Source of the DNA: a virus
IMG/VR virus record: IMGVR_UViG_3300046517_001709
Span: 1-64,000 of that record
Length of the DNA: 64,000 nt
Reading direction: 5' to 3' (one strand)
Shown: piece after piece, positions 48,377-55,404 of the stretch
Position numbering within the stretch: the stretch's first letter is position 1
Layout of the letters: every line of letters begins with the position of its first letter
Notes under the pieces: model-generated
What the model was told of the DNA's origin: nothing
The model's database searches: none
What the model saw: only the letters and a program-made list of their open reading frames with translations
Program-made: the position numbers and the translations under genes

Positions 48377-48408
48377 CCGGGCGCGTCTGCGTCTGCATCC
48401 GCGCCCGG
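48377..48408. terminator. Hairpin after the major tail protein gene
   Basis: A 9-bp perfect stem (48377-48385 with 48400-48408) with a 14-base loop lies 18 bases past the major tail protein stop (48427) and 18 bases before the chaperone ATG. It probably works as partial terminator or 3' mRNA stabiliser so that major tail protein is made in excess. Confidence 0.7.
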
Positions 48409-48426
48409 CGTTGTAGACGGAGCGGA

Positions 48427-48990
48427 TCAGGAGGTCTGGTCGATCCAGCGATAAGGAGTGATCGAGCTGGAGACGTAGTGCGCGTTCCAGGTGACGGCGA
48501 GGACGTTCTGCTTGTCCTTGGCGTACAGGAAGTCGGTCTTCGCGGTGGACAGGCATTTGCGAACGACCGCGCGCCTGTTGAACGCGCCGCCCGGTGCCAA
48601 GCCGTCCACGATCAGCGCGATGTAGTTCGGCTGCGTCGCGGAGTTCGTGATCAGCGGGTCGTAGGAGGCATAGCCCGCGCCGGAGGCCTGCGTGCCGCCG
48701 TTGAGGATCAGCACCAGGTTCGCCAGCGTGGGCTCAGCCAGCGACGTCGTGACCGTCATCTCCCGCTTGGTCAGCCGGCGGCCGACCGAGTCGACGATCT
48801 GGTCCACGTCGAGCTCGGAGTAGGTCTGGTTCACCTCGACGGTCAGGCCGCCCATGGTGCCGCCGGCGTCGGTCCACGCCGACGCGGCCGGGGCCGTGTT
48901 CACCGCAGAGTCGGCGGGCTCGGTCGCGCCGAAGGCGCCGGTGTACAGCTTTCCCGGCCCTTGAACCAAGTTCGTGGTGGTGACGCTCAT
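48427..48990 (-). CDS. Major tail protein (tail tube), 187 aa
   Basis: Size and character fit siphovirus tube proteins: N-terminal NLVQGPGKLYTGAFGATEP, a beta-rich core with LTVEVNQTYSELDVDQIVDSVGRRLTKREMTVTTSLAEPTL and a C-terminal YALTW-type strand (NVLAVTWNAHYVSSSITPYRWI). Location between tail completion genes and chaperones supports this. ATG 48990 overlaps the next gene's stop. Hairpin 48377-48408 follows. Confidence 0.9.
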   Translation of the reverse strand: MSVTTTNLVQGPGKLYTGAFGATEPADSAVNTAPAASAWTDAGGTMGGLTVEVNQTYSELDVDQIVDSVGRRLTKREMTVTTSLAEPTLANLVLILNGGTQASGAGYASYDPLITNSATQPNYIALIVDGLAPGGAFNRRAVVRKCLSTAKTDFLYAKDKQNVLAVTWNAHYVSSSITPYRWIDQTS

Positions 48991-49166
48991 GCTGTGTTCT
49001 CCTGGTTGTCGGGACCGGCCGGCGGGACGGGAACTACGGGCGTTGCGGCGACGGCGACAGGTGCCTGAGGCTCGACCACGAGCAGTCCCAGCCGCGACAG
49101 GTCGGTGTACTCGGCGGCGTCGACCTCGATCGGGATGCCGGGCCGCATCGTGGTGCGCACGATCAT
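48987..49166 (-). CDS. Hypothetical short tail-region protein, 59 aa
   Basis: ATG 49166 has AGGAGG on the minus strand nine bases upstream, so this start is preferred to the long in-frame extension. The sequence MIVRTTMRPGIPIEVDAAEY ends in an Ala/Pro-rich tail. Such small proteins (MRxxxPIEVDxxEYxDLxRxGLL pattern) lie before the tube protein in many actinophages. Unknown role. Confidence 0.7.
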   Translation of the reverse strand: MIVRTTMRPGIPIEVDAAEYTDLSRLGLLVVEPQAPVAVAATPVVPVPPAGPDNQENTA

Positions 49167-49384
49167 CGGAAGTCCTCCTTCGCCAGGGGGAACCGCACGG
49201 CCGCCATCTGCGGGTGCCGCGACCATGGCATCGTCTGCTCGGCCGGGACGTGCGCCGGGACCTCGACGACGCGCTGGTCGACGAGCAGCCACTCCAACTC
49301 GGCCCGGTCCGGATGGACGAGGATCCGGCCGCCCAGAGACAGCAGCTCGCCCGAGGACGGTCCGACGACGGCGTAGCGCTTCAC
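49163..49384 (-). CDS. Hypothetical short head-tail region protein, 73 aa
   Basis: GTG 49384 overlaps the tail terminator stop. Sequence: KRYAVVGPSSGELLSLGGRILVHPDRAELEWLL, a short domain, then a basic end. It resembles small proteins in Streptomyces phage tail regions. Translation is supported by coupling on both sides. Confidence 0.7.
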   Translation of the reverse strand: MKRYAVVGPSSGELLSLGGRILVHPDRAELEWLLVDQRVVEVPAHVPAEQTMPWSRHPQMAAVRFPLAKEDFR

Positions 49385-49854
49385 GGGACGGTCACCTCCG
49401 TCCAGTGCATCGCCAGGTTGATCAGGTACCGGCCGTAGTCGGCCTCGTCGCCGTACACCCGCCGCGGCTCGGTCAAGAGGTACGCCGACTTCACCCGGGC
49501 CTGGGCGTAGCCGGCGCGCAGCGTCAGCGCACCCTGGAAGTTGGACTCCTCCAGGCACGCCCAGCGGATCGCCTCGGCCAGGGCGTTGGCCTTGGCGTAC
49601 GGCGGCAGGTCCGATCCGGACTGCGCGGCCCAGCAGTCAATCTGGATGACCGGGGAGGCCAGCGGCACGTACATCTCCGGCGTGCCGCCGACGCCGGAGG
49701 TGGCCTGCACGAATCCGGTCGACGCCCACCCGATCGTGCCGTCCGCATCGGGCCGCGGCAGGATCGACCCGACCATCGCCGGGGAGAAGCCGGGCAGCGA
49801 GCCGAGCCAGGCGACCGCGACGAGGTCGGTGGTGGCGTGCTGGAGAGTCGTCAC
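49381..49854 (-). CDS. Tail terminator/minor head-tail protein, 157 aa
   Basis: GTG 49854 begins VTTLQHATTDLVAVAWLGSLPGFSP, then PVIQIDCWAAQSGSDLPPYAKANALAEAI, typical of gpU/HK97 tail-terminator-like proteins from actinophages. Beta strands near the end (VKSAYLLTEPRRVYGDEADYGRYLINLAM) complete the fold. The slot between head-tail connectors and tube protein fits a tail terminator. Confidence 0.75.
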   Translation of the reverse strand: MTTLQHATTDLVAVAWLGSLPGFSPAMVGSILPRPDADGTIGWASTGFVQATSGVGGTPEMYVPLASPVIQIDCWAAQSGSDLPPYAKANALAEAIRWACLEESNFQGALTLRAGYAQARVKSAYLLTEPRRVYGDEADYGRYLINLAMHWTEVTVP

Positions 49855-50405
49855 GTCTTGCCACCGCCAGTCGCACGGCGCCGTGAGGCACGGGGGGCTG
49901 GGGGCTGCACGGCTGCATCCGGCGCCATGTCCATCAGCTCCGGGCCGCGCTCGCCGCCCACCTCGACCGCGGACACAGGAAGGCCCACGGCCGCGATGAG
50001 CGTGGCGAGCTGCTTGCTCTGCTCGGCGTGCTGCATACGCAGCGCCGCGAACTCCGCCGTGAGGGTCGCGAGCATCTCCTGGGAGGCGCAGTCCGCCTCG
50101 TAGTCGTGCTGCGCCAGCTCGGAGGACACCTGGTCAGATCGCTTGGCCGCGATCAGCAGGATCGCCCCCTGAAGCGCCGCGACGCACGACAGGACCAGGT
50201 TCAGCAGGATGAACGGGTACCGGTCGAACGCGCCCCCGTGCGCCGCCAGGAGCGCGTTCGCGGTCATCCAGACGGCCAGGAACGCCAGGGACCCGAACAC
50301 GAAGGCCCAGGATCCGAGTCCGTTCCGCATCCGGTCCGCGGCCCGCTCGCCGCGCGTCAGCTCCTGCCCGGAGCGGACCTTCGGGTGGAAGTGCCAGCCG
50401 GTCAT
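49851..50405 (-). CDS. DUF1003 membrane protein with tape-measure-like tail motif, 184 aa
   Basis: The pattern GSWAFVFGSLAFLAVWMTANALL, FDRYPFILLNLVLSCVAALQGAILLIA, then the amphipathic HDYEADCASQEMLATLTAEFAALR is the DUF1003 signature of two membrane helices plus a coiled coil. DUF1003 genes usually lie in bacterial chromosomes; here it sits inside the head-tail operon, coupled on both sides. The last 35 residues have VGGERGPELMDMAPDAAV, closely like the tape measure end (VGDKGPELLNMNAGAAV), perhaps a shared binding tag. A role in membrane docking or ejection is speculation. Confidence 0.82.
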   Translation of the reverse strand: MTGWHFHPKVRSGQELTRGERAADRMRNGLGSWAFVFGSLAFLAVWMTANALLAAHGGAFDRYPFILLNLVLSCVAALQGAILLIAAKRSDQVSSELAQHDYEADCASQEMLATLTAEFAALRMQHAEQSKQLATLIAAVGLPVSAVEVGGERGPELMDMAPDAAVQPPAPRASRRRATGGGKT

Positions 50406-50722
50406 GAGCGCCTCCGCCACAGGCTGGGTCGCAGATAGGGCTGAGGCGCCATGTGCCGGGTGCCTTCCTCGACGTAGCCGGCGTAGGTGTAGTCGAGGTC
50501 GCCGCCGTTGCGGTCCTCGGCTTTGGCGTCGGCGTGGATCTGCACGGCCATGCCGTCTTCGCGCATCACCACGTGGATCGAGCCCTTGAGCTTCCCGGTG
50601 TCGACCGGGCACGCGGCGCGGGCGTCGTCGGCGATCGCAGGGCCGAGACGGTTCTCCAGCAGGTCCCTGATCGCAGGCCGCAGCTGCGCCGTCCAGCCCG
50701 CGACCATCTCCACGCGCGCCAT
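50402..50722 (-). CDS. HK97 gp10-like head-tail protein, 106 aa
   Basis: ATG 50722 overlaps the next gene's stop. CPVDTGKLKGSIHVVMRED and YAGYVEEGTRHMAPQPYLRPSL are the hallmark of HK97 gp10 family neck proteins. It connects the completed head to the tail. Confidence 0.85.
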   Translation of the reverse strand: MARVEMVAGWTAQLRPAIRDLLENRLGPAIADDARAACPVDTGKLKGSIHVVMREDGMAVQIHADAKAEDRNGGDLDYTYAGYVEEGTRHMAPQPYLRPSLWRRRS

Positions 50723-51057
50723 CAGGTGGCCCTGCGCAGTTCGAGCGACTGGTCGGAGGTGATGCCGGGCAGCGCCTGCTGGCTGACGGAGACGATCACG
50801 TAGATCTGGCCGGTGCGCTCGTCCTTGAGCCGGTCGTGGTCGGTGACATCGACGTTCGAGCCGATGAGGCCGTCGTAAACGCGGGTGATGCGCGGCGTCG
50901 GGTTGCCGGGCGTGGTGACCTTCGTCTGTGGCTGCTCGACGATCGAGGCCGGAATCCCGCTGGCGATCACGGTCATGGTGGCCGTGGCGTCGCCGTAGAC
51001 GGGATCGATGGACGTGCCGCGCAGAACGGACACAGTGCACGTGGCGACGGCATACAC
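50722..51057 (-). CDS. Head closure (stopper)-type protein, 111 aa
   Basis: GTG 51057 start. Short beta protein with RGTSIDPVYGDATATMTVIASGIPASI, RITRVYDGLIGSNVDVTDHDRLKDERTGQIYVIV, a pattern frequent in head closure proteins of actinophages (SPP1 gp16 type). Position between adaptor and gp10-like gene supports the call. Confidence 0.75.
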   Translation of the reverse strand: MYAVATCTVSVLRGTSIDPVYGDATATMTVIASGIPASIVEQPQTKVTTPGNPTPRITRVYDGLIGSNVDVTDHDRLKDERTGQIYVIVSVSQQALPGITSDQSLELRRAT

Positions 51058-51498
51058 CTAGATCGGACCCCACATCTCATATGCGTCGTTACCGGCGCTA
51101 TCGGGGTCGGAGCTGATCGGAGTCAGACCGTCTGTGAACGGCGACCTGATGTGAAGCGACCGCGACCGCAGCCACGAACAGCGCTTCAGGGCCTTCGCGG
51201 CCAGCGGCGCCAGGCGCAGCGAGTCATCCTTCAGCTGCACGGGCCGCGAGCCCATGGTGATGGTCGCGAAGTCCAGGCGGGAGAACATGTCCGGCTGGTC
51301 GAGCATCCACCGGGCCTGGTAGACGACCGCGAGCTTCAGCCAGTACACGTCCCGGGCGCCGATCCGCGGCAGCGCATCGTAAGTGCGGGCCGAGAACATG
51401 TCGATGATCGCCTGGGCCTGCGTCACCTGGGCGTCCGTCACCGTCGTGCCGGTGAGTGCGGCGACGTCGGCGGCCTGGGCCCAGGATGCGGTGGCCAT
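51058..51498 (-). CDS. Head-tail connector (adaptor)-type protein, 146 aa
   Basis: The sequence starts WAQAADVAALTGTTVTDAQVTQAQAIIDMFSARTY, like gp6/gp15 adaptors: helices with W and Asp, then RDVYWLKLAVVYQARWM. It probably docks to the portal ring. Start ATG 51498 lies one base from the next gene's stop (51500). Confidence 0.78.
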   Translation of the reverse strand: MATASWAQAADVAALTGTTVTDAQVTQAQAIIDMFSARTYDALPRIGARDVYWLKLAVVYQARWMLDQPDMFSRLDFATITMGSRPVQLKDDSLRLAPLAAKALKRCSWLRSRSLHIRSPFTDGLTPISSDPDSAGNDAYEMWGPI

Positions 51499-51499
51499 G

Positions 51500-51790
51500 T
51501 CAGCTCTTCTTGCTCTTCAGGCCGGTGACGTTGATCGACGGGTACTTCTTCGCGACGGCCTTCTGGACCGCCGCCTTCTGCGCCGGCGTGCCGTTCTGCG
51601 CCACCCGAGAAAGGGCATTTCGGGCATGAGCGGCGTCGTCGATGCGGTACTGCTTGCCGGGCAGCGCGAAGCTGGAGTCCGACATCTTCGCCCGGCCGCC
51701 CTTCGTGTTCCGCTTCGCGTTGGCCGCCGCGGGAAGCTTCGACGCCCTCGACTTCGAACCGCCGCCACCCCTGGATGCCTTGGCCGCCAT
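51500..51790 (-). CDS. Basic protein of DUF6582-like layout, 96 aa
   Basis: A very basic, Gly/Lys-rich N terminus is followed by FALPGKQYRIDDAAHARNALSRVAQNGTPAQKAAVQKAVAKKYP, a pattern I know from short actinophage head-region proteins and from C-terminal domains in phage capsid-associated proteins. It may bind nucleic acid or capsid. ATG 51790 precedes the next stop by three bases. Confidence 0.75.
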   Translation of the reverse strand: MAAKASRGGGGSKSRASKLPAAANAKRNTKGGRAKMSDSSFALPGKQYRIDDAAHARNALSRVAQNGTPAQKAAVQKAVAKKYPSINVTGLKSKKS

Positions 51791-51793
51791 CCC

Positions 51794-52240
51794 TCAGCCC
51801 TCCTTGCGCGCGGCCGCGGCGGCCAGTGCGACGTCGTTCGGCGTGAGCGTCGAGGCCGCATCGGTGTCGACGACCGCCGGAACGACGTCGACCTCATACG
51901 TCAGGGCTGTGCGCTGCGACCGGGGCTCGTCGTGCTCGACAGCGTCAACCAGGTGCACATCGCCCTTGGGGTGCAGGCCGCGGCGGATCGCGTCGCCCAG
52001 CACCTCGGCCGCGTTCGCCAAATGCGCCGGGTGGTCGTGGCGTCCGAAGCCGAGGCCGCCGAGGTGGAACACCTTGCGGAACCGGCCCGGCTCGTCGCTC
52101 GGGTCGGCGGTGCGGTGGTCGATCTCGCCCTGGACGTCGCCGTCGAGAGCCGGGTGCTGCACGCGTGCGCTCTCGACCGGGAGCTGCGGCAGCTCCGGTG
52201 AGGTGTCGATGTCGTCGATGGTGCTGGTGGCCTTGGCCAT
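51794..52240 (-). CDS. Hypothetical head-region protein, 148 aa
   Basis: The gene follows the major capsid protein and its terminator. Acidic, His-rich sequence (HPALDGDVQGEIDHRTADP, HLGGLGFGRHDHPAHLANAAEVL) with a C-terminal helix and conserved HDHPAH-type stretch; a VHLVDAVEHDEP strand is present. Might be a head decoration or fibre protein, but nothing proves it. Confidence 0.65.
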   Translation of the reverse strand: MAKATSTIDDIDTSPELPQLPVESARVQHPALDGDVQGEIDHRTADPSDEPGRFRKVFHLGGLGFGRHDHPAHLANAAEVLGDAIRRGLHPKGDVHLVDAVEHDEPRSQRTALTYEVDVVPAVVDTDAASTLTPNDVALAAAAARKEG

Positions 52241-52265
52241 GGGGTCTCCGTAGTGGTCCGCGGGT

Positions 52266-52301
52266 GACGGGCGCGCAGGCTCGGGATCCTGGGCGCCCGT
52301 C
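52266..52301. terminator. Long stem-loop after the major capsid gene
   Basis: GACGGGCGC (52266-52274) pairs with GCGCCCGTC (52293-52301); after a single mismatch CAGG pairs with CCTG, making a 13-bp stem in total with an eight-base loop. It follows the capsid stop (52324) on the minus strand, 23-58 bases downstream. Together with the adjacent hairpin it should limit or stabilise transcripts of the capsid gene. Confidence 0.75.
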
Positions 52302-52303
52302 GT

Positions 52304-52325
52304 GACCGGCGCTCGGGTGCCGGTC
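52304..52325. terminator. Second hairpin at the capsid stop codon
   Basis: GACCGGC (52304-52310) and GCCGGTC (52319-52325) form a 7-bp perfect stem with an eight-base loop that includes part of the capsid gene's stop codon. It lies directly before the larger hairpin in the transcription direction. Dual hairpins at this site are unusual for a phage head operon. Confidence 0.6.
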
Positions 52326-53415
52326 AGCTACCGGAGTTGTCCTCCAAGATCGCGACCGATTGCTCGACGCCGAGGGCGAAACCGCGGCGGGCGCGCATCT
52401 TGAGGATCGACTCGTCGGTCAGGGCCGAGAGGCCGTTGCGGCCGTCGATGTACACCGACTCCGGGCCGGAGCGGATGCCCAGCAGCAGGTAGCTCGGGAC
52501 AGTGAGCATCGCCAGCGGGTTGCCGGTCGGCTTGGCCGTCGGCGCCGCCGACGTCTTCGCGCCCAGGGACCACTTCACCGGGTAGCCCATGATGTAGTCC
52601 GGGACGTTCTGCGCGCCGCCCGCGGTGCCGTTGGACGACTCGTTGAAGATCGGACGGCCGTTGCCGTCCTTGATGCCGCGCAGCTTCTTCTTGAAGTTCG
52701 GGTGGCAGATCCACAGGGCGCTGGCCTCGTCCCAGTAGTCGCCGGACTCGACGTTGCCGGCCACCGTGGACAGCAGGTCGTAGGTGGTGCCGCCGGTACC
52801 GGTCTGGGTGAGGTTGGTGTTGGCGGTGTAGCCGGTGTTCGAGTCGGTCTGCGTCAGCGCGTAGTACACCGAGTCGAAGGCGCAGCCCGAAGTGGCCTTC
52901 GCGGCGGTGACGGCCAGACAGGCGTTGTCCAGGCCCTTGGCGTAGGCGGTGCCCCAGTCCGTCATCTTCGTGGCGAGGATGTCGGCCAGGGAGTCGTCGA
53001 TGTCCTCCTCGGCGACGCGGATGGCCTTGCCGAACTTCTGGACCGCCAGCACGACCTCGTCGTTGACGGTGACGTCCTCGCCGTAGGTACCGCCCTTGGC
53101 GATGATGTCGACGCCGACGCCGCCGGACCGCGGCGTGGACCGGGTCTGGGTCTTCATCGGGATCCGCTGGGCGAAGGACTCGACCGCGGAGATCTGCATG
53201 ACCTTCTGGATGACGTCGGACCCGAACTCCTCCGGGATCCAGTGGTCGAAGTTGTCGCGGGCGCCACCGGCCGCCAGGAGGATCGGCGAGCCGTCGCGGC
53301 GGAAGCCGATGACGTCGCCCGGGTCGTGGTCCGGGACGCGGGGATCGAACAGGGTGCGGTTGCGGAGAGGGGACACGCCGGGTGCCTTGTCTGTGATGGG
53401 TGGGCTGGGTGTCAC
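52324..53415 (-). CDS. Major capsid protein, HK97 fold, 363 aa
   Basis: The sequence shows the delta-like N terminus with GDVIGFRRDGSPILLAAGGA, then E-loop type SVESFAQRIPMKTQTRSTPRSGG, spine helix VQKFGKAIRVAEEDIDDSLADI and the A-domain LWICHPNFKKKLRGIKD and PDYIMGYPVKWSLG, all typical of HK97-fold coats. Starts at GTG 53415 and GTG 53376 are possible; the latter has AAGG upstream. Two hairpins follow its stop, and the N-terminal motif is shared with the scaffold protein. Confidence 0.92.
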   Translation of the reverse strand: MTPSPPITDKAPGVSPLRNRTLFDPRVPDHDPGDVIGFRRDGSPILLAAGGARDNFDHWIPEEFGSDVIQKVMQISAVESFAQRIPMKTQTRSTPRSGGVGVDIIAKGGTYGEDVTVNDEVVLAVQKFGKAIRVAEEDIDDSLADILATKMTDWGTAYAKGLDNACLAVTAAKATSGCAFDSVYYALTQTDSNTGYTANTNLTQTGTGGTTYDLLSTVAGNVESGDYWDEASALWICHPNFKKKLRGIKDGNGRPIFNESSNGTAGGAQNVPDYIMGYPVKWSLGAKTSAAPTAKPTGNPLAMLTVPSYLLLGIRSGPESVYIDGRNGLSALTDESILKMRARRGFALGVEQSVAILEDNSGS

Positions 53416-53515
53416 CTGCGCCCCATCACGGGCACGCGGGCCGATGAACTAGACCGGTCACCGGTTTCGTGCATCCGCGGCGCCTCACGCGCATCGCGGA
53501 CTTTGATCGGAAGAT

Positions 53516-53552
53516 ACGCCGCGCGGCTGGCGTTAGTCAGTCCGCGCGGCGT
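53516..53552. terminator. Hairpin after the scaffold gene
   Basis: An 11-bp perfect stem (53516-53526 with 53542-53552) with a 15-base loop follows the scaffold stop (53559) by seven bases and precedes the capsid gene start by about 100 bases. As with capsid and tube genes it would set the level of transcripts between scaffold and capsid. Confidence 0.75.
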
Positions 53553-53558
53553 CCGGGC

Positions 53559-54302
53559 TCAGCTTCGATTGCCCAGGGCCGCGGCAGCATGCTGCTCCGC
53601 GGCGGACTTCGGCTTCGGCTGCTCGTTCTTACGCCCGGCGGCGTCGATCCGTGGGGCGCGGACCTTCTGCACGGGCGGCTCCGGCTCGGGCTTGGCGAAC
53701 AGCGCCGGGATCGCGTCCTTGATCTGGTCGATCTGATCCTCCAGGCCGGACACGCCGTCCTCGTCGACGTCCACGTCCGCCATGTCGATCATCTTCAGGA
53801 GCTTCTTCAGGGTGGCTGTGCCGGTGTCCGGGCTCAGGCCCGCAGCGAACAGCGCGGCTCTGGCAGCCTCGTTGACGACCATCGGCTTGAAGCGGCTCTC
53901 GGCGGCGGCGACCGCGTCCTCGACGGCCTTCGCTGCGGCCTCGTCGCCTGCGGCCGACGGCGCGGTGCCCTTCTGCGCGGCCCGCAGCTGGGCGGTGAGG
54001 TCGCGGACCTTCCCGCGGGCCTCCTTGGCCGCCGTGCGCTCCTTCTCCAGCGCACCCAGGGCCCGGTCCAGATCGGCCTGGGTGACGACCTTCGCCGCGG
54101 GCTTCGGCTTCTCCTCTTCGAGGTCATCCGGCTCCTCGTCGTCCTCGTCGGCAGCGCGCCCAGCGGGGACGCCGTCGCCTTCGAGGTCGATGCCGGTGTC
54201 GCCGTCGTCATCATCCGACGCCCCGCCGGCGAACAGGTGGATGGGGCTTCCGTCGTTGCGGTGGCCGATGACCGTCCACGGCCTGGTGGTCCCGAGCGCC
54301 AT
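53559..54302 (-). CDS. Capsid scaffolding protein, 247 aa
   Basis: Highly acidic first third (DDDDGDTGIDLEGDG, EDDEEPDDLEEEKPKP), a long coiled-coil centre (LDRALGALEKERTAAKEARG) and basic C-terminal part fit phage scaffolds. Residues 9-28 contain VIGHRNDGSPIHLFAGGASD, shared in pattern with the major capsid N terminus. It is between the MuF-like gene and capsid, the normal scaffold location. Probably removed after assembly. Confidence 0.88.
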   Translation of the reverse strand: MALGTTRPWTVIGHRNDGSPIHLFAGGASDDDDGDTGIDLEGDGVPAGRAADEDDEEPDDLEEEKPKPAAKVVTQADLDRALGALEKERTAAKEARGKVRDLTAQLRAAQKGTAPSAAGDEAAAKAVEDAVAAAESRFKPMVVNEAARAALFAAGLSPDTGTATLKKLLKMIDMADVDVDEDGVSGLEDQIDQIKDAIPALFAKPEPEPPVQKVRAPRIDAAGRKNEQPKPKSAAEQHAAAALGNRS

Positions 54303-54330
54303 GCGCGTGCCTTTCTCTTCTTGGTGGTAT

Positions 54331-55404
54331 TCAGGGCTTGGTCTTGGCCGCGGGCCTGCTGTAGTGCGGCACAGTGCGGGTGGGGAACCGTCCGGCGGTC
54401 ACGGCGCGGCGGCTGTAGGCCTTCACCGATGCGGGCGCAGCCGGGTTGCGGGCCAGCGCCTTGCGGGCGGCGCGGATCCGTTCGGCGCCGGATTCGGACG
54501 GCAGCGACCAGCCCTTGAGGATCGAGCGCTGCGCTTCGCGCTGGAGCGCCTCGGGCAGCGACGGGCCGGTCGCGCCCGGTGCGACGCCCAGCCACACCAC
54601 GCACTCACACCGGCACGAAGGATGAGCCGGCGGATGTTCGACAGGACCCGCGGGCCACAGGTGCGGCTTGTCGGTGAAGATGGAGGCAAACGCGATGTCG
54701 AATGGCTGTCCGGCCGCTGCGATGCGCCCGGCGAACCCTTGGCAGGTGACGCACGCATCCGGCTCGGCCAGCCAAAGCATGTCGGCGCCCAGTGCTTCGG
54801 CGACGGCGGCGCGGCCCGCGTTCGCACCGCCCTGGATCGCGGTAGTGGTGTCGCGCTCGGCGGCGGCGGTGGCCCGCCGGGCTTTGCCCAGAGCGGCATC
54901 GACGTCGGCGAAACTGCCCGTTCCAGCCTGCCCTAGGGCGTTCTCGGCGCTGCCGAGCTGGTCCCGCACGGCTTGTTCGAGACCCGCGGCAATGCGGGCC
55001 GTCGCATCGTCAACAACAGGCGCGACATCGTCAACTGTCAGAGCGGCGCCGGTCGCGCGGATGGCCTGGCCGGCGCCGAGGTTCAGGGCGCGGTCGGTGT
55101 AGCCGCCGAGCGCGATGGCCGAGGAGGTGTCGATGCGGGCGAGGCGCCCGCGCAGGTCCGTGACGATCGCCGCAGCGCGGATCGGGTCACCGGGCGCGGT
55201 TGTACTGCCGAAGGTGCCGATCCAGGCCTTCACGGCGGCACGCTGCACGGCCACCAGCTGCAGGCGCAGCGGCCAGGTGACGGCTTTGACGGCGGCGCGT
55301 TCGAGGATCAGGAGCTCGGCGGCACGCAGCGCCTGCTGTGCCAGAGCGGCCTGTATCGCTGCGGACTGCGGCGCCGGTGCGGTATCAGCGGTCTGTACGG
55401 TCAT
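54331..55404 (-). CDS. MuF-like head morphogenesis protein, 357 aa
   Basis: A central LWLAEPDACVTCQGFAG and C-terminal HPPAHPSCRCECVVW give the Cys-pair and HPxCRC signature of MuF-like proteins. The N-terminal half is helical and Ala-rich. ATG 55404 lies 20 bases inside the portal gene. MuF proteins are carried in few copies inside the capsid and often bear fused toxins or enzymes; none is visible here. Confidence 0.85.
   Translation of the reverse strand: MTVQTADTAPAPQSAAIQAALAQQALRAAELLILERAAVKAVTWPLRLQLVAVQRAAVKAWIGTFGSTTAPGDPIRAAAIVTDLRGRLARIDTSSAIALGGYTDRALNLGAGQAIRATGAALTVDDVAPVVDDATARIAAGLEQAVRDQLGSAENALGQAGTGSFADVDAALGKARRATAAAERDTTTAIQGGANAGRAAVAEALGADMLWLAEPDACVTCQGFAGRIAAAGQPFDIAFASIFTDKPHLWPAGPVEHPPAHPSCRCECVVWLGVAPGATGPSLPEALQREAQRSILKGWSLPSESGAERIRAARKALARNPAAPASVKAYSRRAVTAGRFPTRTVPHYSRPAAKTKP

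Noticed and set aside
52360-53736. Long + strand frame opposite the capsid and scaffold genes
   Set aside because: It is the complement of recognised capsid and scaffold coding sequence, with Arg/Gly/Val/Asp-rich shadow composition and no start signal.
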